From Haloprofundus marisrubri (GTDB lineage Archaea; Halobacteriota; Halobacteria; Halobacteriales; Haloferacaceae): a stretch of 48,708 nt of DNA. The stretch covers positions 1 to 48,708 of the forward strand of contig NZ_LOPU01000038.1 of the NCBI RefSeq assembly GCF_001469955.1. The letters run 5' to 3'. The notes under the pieces were generated by a model. That model ran no database searches. It was not told the DNA's origin and was given only the letters and a program-made list of their open reading frames with translations. Every line of letters starts with the position of its first letter. Position 1 is the first letter of the stretch. A program made the translations under genes and the position numbers. Shown here one piece after another: positions 32,507-41,562 of this stretch.

Positions 32507-34339
32507 TTACGCGAAGCCGTCGCGAGTGACGTACAGCGTGTACTCGGAGTTCGACTGGACGAGGTTCAACTGCCGTTGCGTCGGCAGCGACTCGTAATCG
32601 GCTCTAGTGTACGCTTTCTCGTTGTAGAGCAGTACTTCGCGTTGAGAGTCCATGTCGGTCGTGACGAAGTATCGGGGCCCCTCGAACTGACCGGAGACGT
32701 TGCTCAAGTCGCTGTCGGTCGTTCTGTTTGCAGGGTCGATTTGCGCGTCGGCGACTGGAACGCCCACGGGTTCAGTGACGTTCTCGAAGCCGTACACGGC
32801 GTCGGAGAACCGCTCGGGTCCGACACCCGCCGAGGAGAAGAACACCTCCTCGTTTCGGTGCTCGAACGTCGTCTCGAAGCCGGAGTACTGCTGTTCGGAG
32901 ACGTGCTGGGTCGTCTTGACGATGTACGGCGACGGGAAGATGACCACCATCGACATGGCGAGCATCACGACCATCGCCACGGCCGCAACCGAGCGAGCGC
33001 TGTCGAACGTGAGTCGGCTCTGCAGTCCGCCGACGAGTTTGCTCAGCGCCACCGCGCCGACGATGGTGGCGACGACGAAGATGAAACCGAGTTGGCGGTA
33101 GCCGAGCGTCGGCGAACCGACGAAGTAGACGGCGAAAAGACCAACCAGCGGAACCAGTGCCGCGCCGAGATACAGCACGAGCGACTGACTCCGCACGTCG
33201 TCGTCGAGACGGCCCGTCGACGTGAGCAGGAAGAACAGCCCCGTCAGTGCGGCGTAAACCGTCGAGACGAGGAAGATTTTGACGAACAGTTCGGGAAGGC
33301 TCGCGCCGACGCTCACCGCACCGTCACTAACAGTTTGAGCTCGCTCGCCGCCGACGAGGTTCCCCAGAAGAATGTCGCTGTACACGCCCTCGAACGCCCC
33401 TTGGAACCGTTCGCGCGGAACCATCCACGCGAACAGGAACAGCCCCAAGAGGCCGGTCTGCGCGTACACCGGCCGGTGGCTGGCGACGATAGAGTCCATC
33501 GCCCGCCTGCGTGCGAGGAACTGGATGAGTCCGACCGTCCCACAGAGGATGAACAGGTTCAGCGCCTGCATCGGGTGGTAGAGCACGAGTCCAGCGCCGA
33601 CGAGGAAGAACAACGCACCGAAGGCGAACGGGCCGCCGGAGACGTCGTCGGAAGAGCTCTGGACGTAGCGGACGAGCAGGTACACCGCGAGCGTAGCGAT
33701 GAAGATAGCCTGCGTACTCGGGTGCGGCATCAGGTGCACGGCGATGTGGTTGATGGGCAGGAGCAGCCACGCCGAGAGCGCGCCGAACACGAGGGCTCGA
33801 CTGCTCCCGGTCATCGCGCGTGCGGTGAGCGGTACGAAGATAAGGAATGCGACGAGCGTGACGACGACGACGAGCATCATCGAGCGCCGAAGTCCCATCG
33901 CAGTGACGATGTCTATGGCGTCGGTGAGGCTGTGGATGCTCGGGTAGAACATCTGCTGGGGAAGAATCGACGCACGCTGAATCGAGCGTGCCCATCCCAA
34001 GTGGCTCAGCGAGTCGCCCACTCCAACGAAGAAGTAGCCGCGAATAAGCGGCATCGAGACGATGGTCGTAACGGCGCTCCCCCCGAGGACGAGCGCCCAG
34101 AGGCGCGTCCGACTGGGAGGCAGAAACAGCGCGTACACTGCTGCGACGAGCACTGCAGCGCCGATGGCCCCCCAGACCACGACCGGCGTTCCGGCGTATA
34201 TCGATAGCTCGTACCCCGTCGCCGGGACGCTTCGCGCGTAGAGAATAGCTCCCGCGAGCGCGAAGAACCCGACGGCGAGAAGCCCGGTCGCGACGAGGTC
34301 CTCACCGTCGGACCCATCGTCGGCCTGTCTGAAACTCAT
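32507..34339 (-). CDS. Large polytopic membrane protein, GT-C/Wzy-like
   Basis: 610 residues. About 12 TM segments fill the first 440 residues. The first large external loop carries VGVGDSLSHLGWARSIQRASILPQQMFYPSIHSLTDAI, where Asp/His placement recalls the catalytic loop of GT-C transferases. The C-terminal 150 residues form a soluble domain with several N-glycosylation sequons. Likely roles are a lipid-linked sugar transferase, a glycan polymerase or an oligosaccharyltransferase-like enzyme; no WWDYG motif of AglB/STT3 is present. A promoter box lies 38 bases upstream. Position beside a phosphatase-family gene and a deacetylase gene supports a glycan role. Confidence 0.78.
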   Translation of the reverse strand: MSFRQADDGSDGEDLVATGLLAVGFFALAGAILYARSVPATGYELSIYAGTPVVVWGAIGAAVLVAAVYALFLPPSRTRLWALVLGGSAVTTIVSMPLIRGYFFVGVGDSLSHLGWARSIQRASILPQQMFYPSIHSLTDAIDIVTAMGLRRSMMLVVVVTLVAFLIFVPLTARAMTGSSRALVFGALSAWLLLPINHIAVHLMPHPSTQAIFIATLAVYLLVRYVQSSSDDVSGGPFAFGALFFLVGAGLVLYHPMQALNLFILCGTVGLIQFLARRRAMDSIVASHRPVYAQTGLLGLFLFAWMVPRERFQGAFEGVYSDILLGNLVGGERAQTVSDGAVSVGASLPELFVKIFLVSTVYAALTGLFFLLTSTGRLDDDVRSQSLVLYLGAALVPLVGLFAVYFVGSPTLGYRQLGFIFVVATIVGAVALSKLVGGLQSRLTFDSARSVAAVAMVVMLAMSMVVIFPSPYIVKTTQHVSEQQYSGFETTFEHRNEEVFFSSAGVGPERFSDAVYGFENVTEPVGVPVADAQIDPANRTTDSDLSNVSGQFEGPRYFVTTDMDSQREVLLYNEKAYTRADYESLPTQRQLNLVQSNSEYTLYVTRDGFA

Positions 34340-34365
34340 AAACTGTTACTGAAGTGGCGAGGAAC

Positions 34366-34377
34366 GGCCATTGTTAA
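34366..34377 (-). promoter_or_regulatory. ATAACAAAG-like promoter box, GT-C-like gene
   Basis: TTAACAATGGCC on the minus strand, 38 bases before the ATG at 34339. It overlaps the 3' end of the deacetylase gene upstream. Confidence 0.5.
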
Positions 34378-35072
34378 TCGCTTCCTTCGGAGAGGAACTC
34401 CGACGCCAAGAAGCCCCGTACAGCCTCAAATCGGCGCTCTTGCTGCTGTTCGAGTCTCTTCTCGAACGCTGCGTCTTCGTCGCCCCACAGACCCGGGTGG
34501 GTGAGCAGCTGCATCCGTTCCGGGATGCCATCCTCGAAGGGATGGCCGCTACGCCACCGCTGGCCGGAGTCTCCGAGGTATGTAACGGCGCTGAAAAATC
34601 GCGGTTCGTAGCTGTTCACGAACCCATTGAACGACCGGTCGAGGGTCCATTCGGGGGGAATGTGGAACGCAATCGTCTCAGTGAGGTCGTCGACGACCGA
34701 GTCGAGCGCTCGCCGCTCGCCGTTGATACGGCGGAGGAGGTCGGACTCGAGCGGTTCCTCCCGCCAGTACTCGTGTGTGCTGAAGTGGAGTCCGACGTCG
34801 TGGCCGAGCGCCTCGATTTCCGCGATAGTCTCGCGGATATCACGTGCGTGGACGTTGTAGAATGGAGTCGTCACGAGGAAGAAGTACGTCGATTGTACGT
34901 CGCGGTCGGCTTCCATTCGGGCCATACGAAGGGCTTTTTCGGGTGACCAGTCGACGTCGTGTCGAAGGATAACCTGCCCACGCGACGGCATCCGCTCGTA
35001 ATCGGTAAACGAATAGCCGTCCTCGATGAGCGAGTCCAAGAGACGCCCGTACTCGTCGAAGGTAAACTCCAT
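34374..35072 (-). CDS. Polysaccharide deacetylase family protein (short form)
   Basis: 232 residues. VILRHDVDWSPEKALRMARME gives the metal-binding HDVD motif, STYFFLVTTPFYN the next strand, and VGLHFSTHEYW the H-x-S-T-H motif. AFHIPPEWTLDRSFNGF and LLTHPGLWG fit the later motifs with the C-terminal His. Shorter than the relative at 19323 and not closely similar. Predicted to deacetylate an N-acetyl sugar, which would suit the N-acetylated uronate made here (inference). It is upstream of the GT-C-like gene with a 34-base gap and may share a transcript with it. Confidence 0.85.
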   Translation of the reverse strand: MEFTFDEYGRLLDSLIEDGYSFTDYERMPSRGQVILRHDVDWSPEKALRMARMEADRDVQSTYFFLVTTPFYNVHARDIRETIAEIEALGHDVGLHFSTHEYWREEPLESDLLRRINGERRALDSVVDDLTETIAFHIPPEWTLDRSFNGFVNSYEPRFFSAVTYLGDSGQRWRSGHPFEDGIPERMQLLTHPGLWGDEDAAFEKRLEQQQERRFEAVRGFLASEFLSEGSD

Positions 35073-35095
35073 CGGGCTACTCGTTGTGCGGAAGT

Positions 35096-35107
35096 TGGCT
35101 TTGGAAT
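35096..35107 (-). promoter_or_regulatory. ATAACAAAG-like promoter box, deacetylase gene
   Basis: ATTCCAAAGCCA on the minus strand, 35 bases before the ATG at 35072. Two mismatches in the core but the CAAAGCC half and the spacing are kept. Confidence 0.42.
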
Positions 35108-35165
35108 GAGGGGACTAATTTCTCGTAGGCATCAGACAGCCAACTGGACGATAGGTAGGTGAGAT

Positions 35166-35177
35166 ATAACAATGCCC
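35166..35177 (+). promoter_or_regulatory. ATAACAAAG-like promoter box, beta-helix lipoprotein gene
   Basis: ATAACAATGCCC, 34 bases before the GTG at 35200 and 61 before the ATG at 35227. The 34-base spacing favours the GTG start. Confidence 0.6.
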
Positions 35178-35199
35178 AAATCGTGGTATACAACCACGT

Positions 35200-36774
35200 G
35201 TGCCGGATAAGAAGTCTCGCTTGCGAATGAACAGACGACGGTATCTGGCGGGACTCGCTGCAGGCATGACGGCCGGAATTGCCGGATGCGGCGACTCGTC
35301 GGAAGAGCCATCGGCTCGGTCGAACGAATCCACGGGAGAGACCGGCAGCAACTCGGTCTCGAACTCGGGGATTCCGTACGCAGACCGCTACGGAACGGTC
35401 GTCAACGTCGCAGCCTCGGGAGCCGATACGAGCGGTTCGGAGGCGGTGAACGAGTTACTGAACAGATTGGTCGGCGACGACACGCTACTGTACTTTCCGG
35501 AAGGTGAGTACCGTATCGACGCGATTTGGGCGCTTCAAGGCCTCCGCAACGTCGGTGTCGTCGGCGACGGCGCGGTGTTTCACCCGCCCGACAAACACGG
35601 TGGGGCATGGATTTCCTTCGACGGTGTCGATGGGCTGCTCTTCGAGGGTGTGACCATCGACTGCCGCAACAAAAAGACCGCCCCGCAGGTACAGGTTCTC
35701 TGTGAGGGCGGCGGAAGCAACGTCATCAGAGACATCGTTCTGGCGGGAGTCCACACGTACCCACAGAAGACACAGGCGTTCGTCTACCGCGTCGCTGGAG
35801 CGGAGACGGACCTTCTCGTCGAGAACGTGGATATGTCGAACGGGTCGACCCGGACCGAAGCGGTCTTCGTGTTTCCGACGAGCGATCCCGGGTCGCTGAC
35901 GTTCAAAGACTGCCGGATTATCGGCTGGGGCGAACAGGGACTGTACGCATCGGCCCACGGTGGGCCTATCCAAGTACTCGGCGGCGAGTACGCGAACAAC
36001 GGGCTCTCACAAGTTCGCGTTGGCGGTGGGAACGCTGATACACCCGCGCTGGTGAAAGACGTGACAGTCCGCATCGACAAACCACGACCAGATATGAAGA
36101 ACATGCGCGGCATCTGGCTCAAAGAAGGTGATGGGACCGTTATCGAGGACTGTACCATCAAGATAACCAGTCTCGAAGGAACGCTGAGCTCCGGCGGTAT
36201 CGTCGTCGACAAGGAACACGGGAAAACAACCGTTAGAAACACCGATATCCTCGTCAACGCGCCCACGTACGGTATCAAAGCGCGCTATCCGAAACAGGGG
36301 AACTTCTACGCCCCGAGTCTCCGGTCGAGACCGGAAACGTGGGGTCTCAACGTCGAGAACGTCCGTATCCACGGGAACGGAACGGGATGGAGCGCAATCC
36401 AGGTAGAAGGTCGAAGCGAGTCGATGTTGAACCGCGTCGACATCAAACAGTCCGGGACGGACCGCGACGGCATCGACGTTATCGACTCGCCCGGAACGGT
36501 ACTGGAGAACCTCTCGGTCGTCGTCGGCCGATACCCGCTTCTCGTGAATTTGAACGACGAAGACGACGGTTGTGGCGTACTCATCGGAGAGGGTTCCAAA
36601 CTCGAAAGCAGAAACCACCAGACGAGCGACGATGCCGACCGGTATCTCGTCAACGAGACGCTCCCGTTCTGTATCGACAGGCAGTTTTTCGGAGAGGGAA
36701 CCAACAACGGACGGTTTGCGATAACCGGTGTCAACAACAGCGGCGTCGTCGGAACCCTAGTTGAGCAAGTCTGA
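35200..36774 (+). CDS. Tat-exported lipoprotein with right-handed beta-helix (1 of 2)
   Basis: 524 residues from GTG 35200 (515 from ATG 35227). MNRRRYLAGLAAGMTAGIAGCGD combines a twin-arginine signal with a lipobox (IAGC), so the mature protein should be exported folded and lipid-anchored. The body is a parallel beta-helix: short repeated strands such as GLLFEGVTIDCRN, LLVENVDMSNGS, LTFKDCRIIGWGEQGLYASAHGGPIQVLGGEYANNGL and TVIEDCTIKITS. Relatives include polysaccharide lyases and surface glycan-binding proteins; no lyase motif can be assigned by eye. It is paralogous to the next gene over the first 420 residues. Probably binds, trims or anchors the glycan made by the locus. Confidence 0.86.
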   Translation: MPDKKSRLRMNRRRYLAGLAAGMTAGIAGCGDSSEEPSARSNESTGETGSNSVSNSGIPYADRYGTVVNVAASGADTSGSEAVNELLNRLVGDDTLLYFPEGEYRIDAIWALQGLRNVGVVGDGAVFHPPDKHGGAWISFDGVDGLLFEGVTIDCRNKKTAPQVQVLCEGGGSNVIRDIVLAGVHTYPQKTQAFVYRVAGAETDLLVENVDMSNGSTRTEAVFVFPTSDPGSLTFKDCRIIGWGEQGLYASAHGGPIQVLGGEYANNGLSQVRVGGGNADTPALVKDVTVRIDKPRPDMKNMRGIWLKEGDGTVIEDCTIKITSLEGTLSSGGIVVDKEHGKTTVRNTDILVNAPTYGIKARYPKQGNFYAPSLRSRPETWGLNVENVRIHGNGTGWSAIQVEGRSESMLNRVDIKQSGTDRDGIDVIDSPGTVLENLSVVVGRYPLLVNLNDEDDGCGVLIGEGSKLESRNHQTSDDADRYLVNETLPFCIDRQFFGEGTNNGRFAITGVNNSGVVGTLVEQV

Positions 36775-36792
36775 AATTCTTTGTTTTGCGTG

Positions 36793-36810
36793 TGTTCAGT
36801 TGTCTGAACA
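36793..36810 (+). terminator. Hairpin after the lipoprotein gene
   Basis: TGTTCAG and CTGAACA form a perfect 7-bp stem with a TTGT loop, 18 bases after the stop at 36774 and just after a T-rich stretch. Confidence 0.45.
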
Positions 36811-37016
36811 GACGCCCACTGTAAGCGAGCAATAACAGACCAGCGTGGCCGGTAACCAGCCGTTAACGCCCGGTTTATCCGATGTTTGAGGCCTTCAGAC
36901 AGCCAAAAATGGCGTTTTGTTGCCATCATTCAGATTTCCGTACATTCATGAAATTCTGAAGTTTCGTTCAGGAATTAGTGAATGTATTCGCTCAGAATCG
37001 GGGGGACTAGGAAAGA

Positions 37017-37022
37017 TTTATA
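37017..37022 (+). promoter_or_regulatory. TATA box for the 37049 gene
   Basis: TTTATA, 32-27 bases before the ATG at 37049: a conventional core promoter at leaderless spacing. The neighbouring paralogue uses the ATAACAAT box instead. Confidence 0.7.
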
Positions 37023-37048
37023 GGTGCAGTCTTATCTTAACCGAGTGC

Positions 37049-39451
37049 ATGGCACGCGAACTGGCAGTCAATGAGACAGAGCAAGAGTCGACTACTGATG
37101 GCGATAACGACGGATTACTCCTCGGTCGCCGGTCTTACCTCCAGATGGCCGGTGCAGCCGCGGCGGCTGCAGCGACGGGCGCCGGTGCCAGCGGCGTCGC
37201 GTCCGCAGCAGTCTCCGAGAGCAACTATAGCAACGTCGTCAACATCGCCGAAGCAGGTGCAGACACCTCGGGCAACCAGACGATAAACAGCGTCCTCGAA
37301 GACCACCTTCAGGACAACACGCTCGTCAAGTTCCCGCAAGGTACGTACAAACTCGCGCCGCTCAGCGAGAGCGGCCTCAACAACTTTGCGATGGTCGCGC
37401 CGAACGGTGCAACCATCACGCCCGACCACTCGGGCGAAGAAACCCTCATCTACCTCTCGAACGCCCAAGGCGTTCACATCGAGGGCTTCGACGTCGAACA
37501 GCCCGGTAGCACGTCCTCCCGTGTCGTCTTCAAGGCGACGTCCGGCACGAACGTGCTCAAAAGCTGGCGACTTCTCGACCGGCAGGACGCAGACAGCGAA
37601 GTCGGCGGCGCGTTCCTCCAGTGCGCTGGCTCCGACACCGTTCTCACCCTCGAGGACATCGACTTCTCGAAAGGTGGCCTCGGCATGGGTGTCTGGGTCC
37701 GACCGACCATCGTCGGCGACTATCCCGACGTCGGTGAAGTGCCGGAACTCGACCCCGCTGGCACGCTCAACTTTATCAACTGTAACATCTCCGGCTGGGA
37801 CCACGAAGGTCTCTACGCCAGCGCTCACTCCGGCCCCGTCAACGTCATCGGCGGTCGCTACGGCAACAACAACATCCAGCAGATTCGTACCGGCGGCCCG
37901 AAAGCGGTCGTCAAAGGTGCGGAAGTCGTCTGCGACGACAGAGACCAGACGCCGCGTGACCGCAACGCGCGTGGTATCTGGATGAAGGAAGGCAACGAGA
38001 TGCTCATCGAGGACTGTGACATCATCATGAGCGACGTCGGTGCGTCCTCCGGTGCCATCGTCCACGGAACGGAAGGTGGCAAGATGACGATTCGGAACAC
38101 GCGCATCCAGGTAGACGACGACGTGAAAGCCGTGAAGTCGCGGTCCCCGAAAGACTGGCCGTTCCGCGCTGTCTCGATGGACACCGCTCCCTCCTCGCGA
38201 CGTCTCATCATGGAGAACGTCAGCGTCACGGGAACCGCTTCGGACGACGAGGCGATTCTCATCTACGGCCGCGACGGCTCCGAACTGCGTAACCTCTGTG
38301 TCGAACAGAACGGTAGCAGTCAGAACGGTATCAAGATCAACGGTTCGAGCAACGTTTCGCTTCTCGATTCGACCATCAACGTCACCGGGCAGGCGACCGT
38401 GTTCAACAGCTCCGACGTGAGCACGGCCAACGTCTCCGGCAGTGACAGCTGTCCCGCCCCGCAGTTCGACGACCAGCCCGTCGAGTACGACGGTGGAAAC
38501 AGCGGTGGGAACAGCGGTGGCTACAACAACGAGTCGGACCTCTCGAACTACCTCGAAGCGAGCGGTGAGGGTTCCTACGCCTTCGCTGCCGCTGGCGAAA
38601 TCGCCAACGGCGGTCAGGCGAACCTCCAAAGTGAGGACTCCATCGAGTCACAGACTGCAAGCGGTTCGGTCGTCAACGGCGGCACGGACTCCTACGGCTT
38701 CGAAGGTCAGCTGAACGCACTCGACGCCGACGACGGTGTCACCGTCCGAGTCAACGGTGAAGCGGTCAACGTGACCGACTTCCCGTCGGTTTCGCGCCCG
38801 AACGTCGTCACCGTCAGCGGCGACGACGGCCTCGCAAGCTACGAGTTCACCGTCGACGGCGAACTCGACGTCGGCCCGGCCAGCGCCGGCACGTTTAACG
38901 AGGAAGACAACATCCACGGCGCGACGGCCGAAGGCGCAGTCGCCGGCGGCGCGGACGCGTACTCCTTCTCGGGTAGCATCACGCAGTTCCGCTTCACGGA
39001 AGGGACCGCGACGGTACTCGTCAACGGTCAGGAAGTCGACCCCTCGGAGTTCGGTTCGGACGATGGTTCCACCGACGACGGCAGCACCGACGACGGTTCC
39101 GCCGACGACGGCAGCACTGACGACGGTTCCACCGACGACGGCAGCGCCGACGACGGACGTGGCGAGACAGGCGGCGAGGAAGATGTCGAACGAGACCCCG
39201 ACCACCCGCACCTCCTCGTTATCAACGGTCCGGACAACGGCGTCACCAACTACGCGGTGGCAGTCACCGGCGACATCAAGCACACCGAAATCGTCGGTAC
39301 TACCGACAGCGAAGACGAGGTCAACGGAAACAAAGCCAGCGGCGCTGTCGCTGGTGGCATCGACGCCTACCTCTTCTCGGGTAGCATCACGCAGTTCAAC
39401 CTGAGTGGTAGCGCGAGCGTCGACCTCAAGAAGGACTACCAGCAAGAGTAG
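37049..39451 (+). CDS. Tat-exported right-handed beta-helix protein with triple C-terminal module (2 of 2)
   Basis: 800 residues. The Tat signal is RRSYLQMAGAAAAAAATGAGASGVASAA, with no lipobox Cys, so it is secreted or held by interactions. The beta-helix (residues about 50-470) is paralogous to the 35200 protein: both share VVNxAxxGADTSG, WDHEGLYASAHSGPVNVIGGRYGNNNI and ARGIWMKEGNEMLIEDCDI. The C-terminal part has three related modules of about 90 residues (each with A-x-G-x-V-x-G-G-x-D-x-Y-x-F-x-G), and a DDGST/DDGSA linker separates the second and third. Modules of this kind could bind glycan. The upstream in-frame extension to 36917 is rejected because a TATA box lies at 37017. Confidence 0.87.
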   Translation: MARELAVNETEQESTTDGDNDGLLLGRRSYLQMAGAAAAAAATGAGASGVASAAVSESNYSNVVNIAEAGADTSGNQTINSVLEDHLQDNTLVKFPQGTYKLAPLSESGLNNFAMVAPNGATITPDHSGEETLIYLSNAQGVHIEGFDVEQPGSTSSRVVFKATSGTNVLKSWRLLDRQDADSEVGGAFLQCAGSDTVLTLEDIDFSKGGLGMGVWVRPTIVGDYPDVGEVPELDPAGTLNFINCNISGWDHEGLYASAHSGPVNVIGGRYGNNNIQQIRTGGPKAVVKGAEVVCDDRDQTPRDRNARGIWMKEGNEMLIEDCDIIMSDVGASSGAIVHGTEGGKMTIRNTRIQVDDDVKAVKSRSPKDWPFRAVSMDTAPSSRRLIMENVSVTGTASDDEAILIYGRDGSELRNLCVEQNGSSQNGIKINGSSNVSLLDSTINVTGQATVFNSSDVSTANVSGSDSCPAPQFDDQPVEYDGGNSGGNSGGYNNESDLSNYLEASGEGSYAFAAAGEIANGGQANLQSEDSIESQTASGSVVNGGTDSYGFEGQLNALDADDGVTVRVNGEAVNVTDFPSVSRPNVVTVSGDDGLASYEFTVDGELDVGPASAGTFNEEDNIHGATAEGAVAGGADAYSFSGSITQFRFTEGTATVLVNGQEVDPSEFGSDDGSTDDGSTDDGSADDGSTDDGSTDDGSADDGRGETGGEEDVERDPDHPHLLVINGPDNGVTNYAVAVTGDIKHTEIVGTTDSEDEVNGNKASGAVAGGIDAYLFSGSITQFNLSGSASVDLKKDYQQE
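38965..38989 (+). repeat. Exact repeat in C-terminal modules, copy 1
   Basis: 25 bases identical to 39373-39397, encoding the FSGSITQF core of modules 2 and 3. Such identity suggests a recent duplication or gene conversion. Confidence 0.7.
39059..39156 (+). repeat. 15-bp tandem repeat, DDGS-T/A linker
   Basis: Six 15-base units of the type GACGACGGCAGCACC plus a partial seventh, encoding an Asp-rich flexible linker in the beta-helix protein. Unit number is likely to vary between strains. Confidence 0.85.
39373..39397 (+). repeat. Exact repeat in C-terminal modules, copy 2
   Basis: Partner of 38965-38989, in module 3 of the same gene. Confidence 0.7.
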
Positions 39452-39741
39452 GCCACACGAACGCCTGCAACACAGGCACGACTCTCGTCGGTGCCCGCCC
39501 GACACTCCGCTTCCACATCACACAGACGGACATCAGTTAGGTCCCGTCGATTCGGTATCCACCACCTTCACCGCGGGCAAACACACGCCACCCGTCTCTG
39601 ACACACCATTTTCCGGGTGGCTGTTCTCAGAACTCGAGAGCGACAGCCTCGCTAGTCGCTACTCGGTATCGAAAACCGCACAACGGCCACGAAAAGTCGA
39701 AAGCAACAGCGTTCTCGGGCGAAAACTGAAATCGAGACGGG

Positions 39742-41562
39742 CTACTCGACGGTGACGCTTTTTGCGAGGTTCCGTGGCTTGTCGATAGGTCGGCTCAACA
39801 TCGCCGCTGCGTGGTACGACAGCAACTGAAGCTGAACGTTCGCAACGACGCCGGCGAGTTCGAGGTTCGTCTCGGGGATGTCGAGAACCATGTCCGCGAG
39901 GTCACGGACGCTTTCGGGATTGCTCGTGACTGCGATAATTGGCGCACCGCGGGTCTTCGCCTCCGCGAGGCTGTGAATCGTCTTGTCGCTGTCGAGTCCG
40001 TCGATGATGCCGATGATGGGCGTCGACGGCGTGACGAGTGCCAGCGGTCCGTGTTTGAGTTCGCCGGCAGCGAACCCTTCGGCGTGCTCGTACGTGATTT
40101 CCTTGAACTTCAGTGCACCTTCCAGCGCCACCGTGTAACCGGTGTTGCGGCCGATGAAGAAGTACGAGTCCACGTCGCGGTACGCCTCGGCGACCGACTG
40201 GACGGACGTCTGTTCCAGCACCGATTCGATGACGTCCGGGAGGTCACGAATCGCCGCGAGCAACTCGTCGGAGCCTTCCGACGGTTCGCCGTCGTGGCGG
40301 TCACGGTAGTACTGTTCGACGAACAGGGCGAGACAGACGACCTGCGAGGAGAACGTCTTCGTCGCCGCGACGCCGATTTCGGGTCCTGCGCGGATGAACA
40401 GGGCGTCGTCGCACTCGCGGGCGGCGGTGCTGCCGACGACGTTCGTCACTGCGAGCGTCTGCGCGCCCGCGTCTTGCGCTTTTCGAAGCGCAGTGAGCGT
40501 GTCCGCGGTTTCACCGCTCTGGGTGACACCGACGACGAGAGTGTTCTCGTCGACGTGTGGGATGGAAGTGGCGTACTCGCTTGCGAGGAACGCCTGTGCG
40601 GAGAGCTGTCTGTTCGAACACATCTGTACTGCGTACTTCGCCGCGTGGTAGGAAGTCCCGCACGCGACGAACTGGATAGTCTCGACGTCCTCGAACGTTC
40701 CCGGTGGGAAGTCTTCGAGGTCGAGTTCGTTCGACTCCGGCTTGACCCGACCCTCGATGGCCTGCCGGAGCGACTGTGGTTGCTCGTAGATTTCTTTGAG
40801 CATGTAGTGGTCGTACGCGCCCTTGCCTGCTTGCTCGGGGTTCCAACTCACCGTCTCGACGACCGGTTCGTCGACTGCGCCGGTTGCGTCGGTGAGCGTG
40901 TACCCGTCCGGCGTCACGACCAGCATGTCGCCGTCGTCGAGGTAGACCACTCGGTCGGTGTACTCGAGGAACGCGGGCACGTCGCTGGCGAGGTAGTAAC
41001 AGCCGTCGGCGACGCCGAGGACGAGCGGCGAACCCTCGCGGGTCGCGTACACTGCGTCGTCGCCTTCGACAATCATCGCAAGCGCGTAGCTTCCGGAGAG
41101 TTCGTCGACGGTTTTCCGGAACGCCGTCTCGGCGTCGTATCCGGCATCGAGGAACTCCTCGACGAGGTGGGGAACCACTTCGGTGTCGGTGTCGCTACGG
41201 AACTCGTGGCCGTCGGCAGCGAGCCGTTCGCGGAGTTCGCCGTAGTTGTCGATGATACCGTTGTGGACGACGGCGACGCGACCAGACTCGTCGGTGTGCG
41301 GGTGCGCGTTGTCGTCGGTCGGCGGGCCGTGGGTACTCCAGCGGGTGTGACCGATACCGATCGGGCCAAGCATCTGGCCGTCGGCGAGGTCACGGAGTTC
41401 CGAGACGTTGCCCTGTCGTTTGACGACAGTCGGCCGCGAGCCGTTGCGTTGCTTGACCGCGAGACCGGCGGAGTCGTATCCGCGGTACTCGAGATTCGAG
41501 AGGCCTTGAAGCAGTTCTTGGACGCCATCTCCGTCACCGATACGGGCGATAATTCCACACAT
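39742..41562 (-). CDS. glmS: Glutamine-fructose-6-phosphate aminotransferase (GlmS)
   Basis: 606 residues, full length. Cys2 (MCGIIARIGDGD) is the N-terminal glutaminase nucleophile; NLEYRGYDSAGLAV, HTRWSTHGPPTDDNAHPH and the C-terminal pair of SIS domains (FVACGTSYHAAKYA, VTQSGETADTL, LKFKEITYEHAEGFAAGELKHGPLALV) are all intact, ending in AKSVTVE. It makes glucosamine-6-phosphate, the entry to UDP-GlcNAc and so to the diacetamido uronate pathway. GGAGG lies about 11 bases before the ATG. No glmS ribozyme is seen. GlmM is nearby at 43151. Confidence 0.96.
   Translation of the reverse strand: MCGIIARIGDGDGVQELLQGLSNLEYRGYDSAGLAVKQRNGSRPTVVKRQGNVSELRDLADGQMLGPIGIGHTRWSTHGPPTDDNAHPHTDESGRVAVVHNGIIDNYGELRERLAADGHEFRSDTDTEVVPHLVEEFLDAGYDAETAFRKTVDELSGSYALAMIVEGDDAVYATREGSPLVLGVADGCYYLASDVPAFLEYTDRVVYLDDGDMLVVTPDGYTLTDATGAVDEPVVETVSWNPEQAGKGAYDHYMLKEIYEQPQSLRQAIEGRVKPESNELDLEDFPPGTFEDVETIQFVACGTSYHAAKYAVQMCSNRQLSAQAFLASEYATSIPHVDENTLVVGVTQSGETADTLTALRKAQDAGAQTLAVTNVVGSTAARECDDALFIRAGPEIGVAATKTFSSQVVCLALFVEQYYRDRHDGEPSEGSDELLAAIRDLPDVIESVLEQTSVQSVAEAYRDVDSYFFIGRNTGYTVALEGALKFKEITYEHAEGFAAGELKHGPLALVTPSTPIIGIIDGLDSDKTIHSLAEAKTRGAPIIAVTSNPESVRDLADMVLDIPETNLELAGVVANVQLQLLSYHAAAMLSRPIDKPRNLAKSVTVE

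Noticed and set aside
32576-34207. Plus-strand open frame of about 543 codons
   Set aside because: Antisense to the GT-C-like gene; Arg/His/Glu-rich, no family features.
39059-39156. CRISPR-like array
   Set aside because: The 15-base units are contiguous, without spacers, and encode an in-frame Asp-rich linker.
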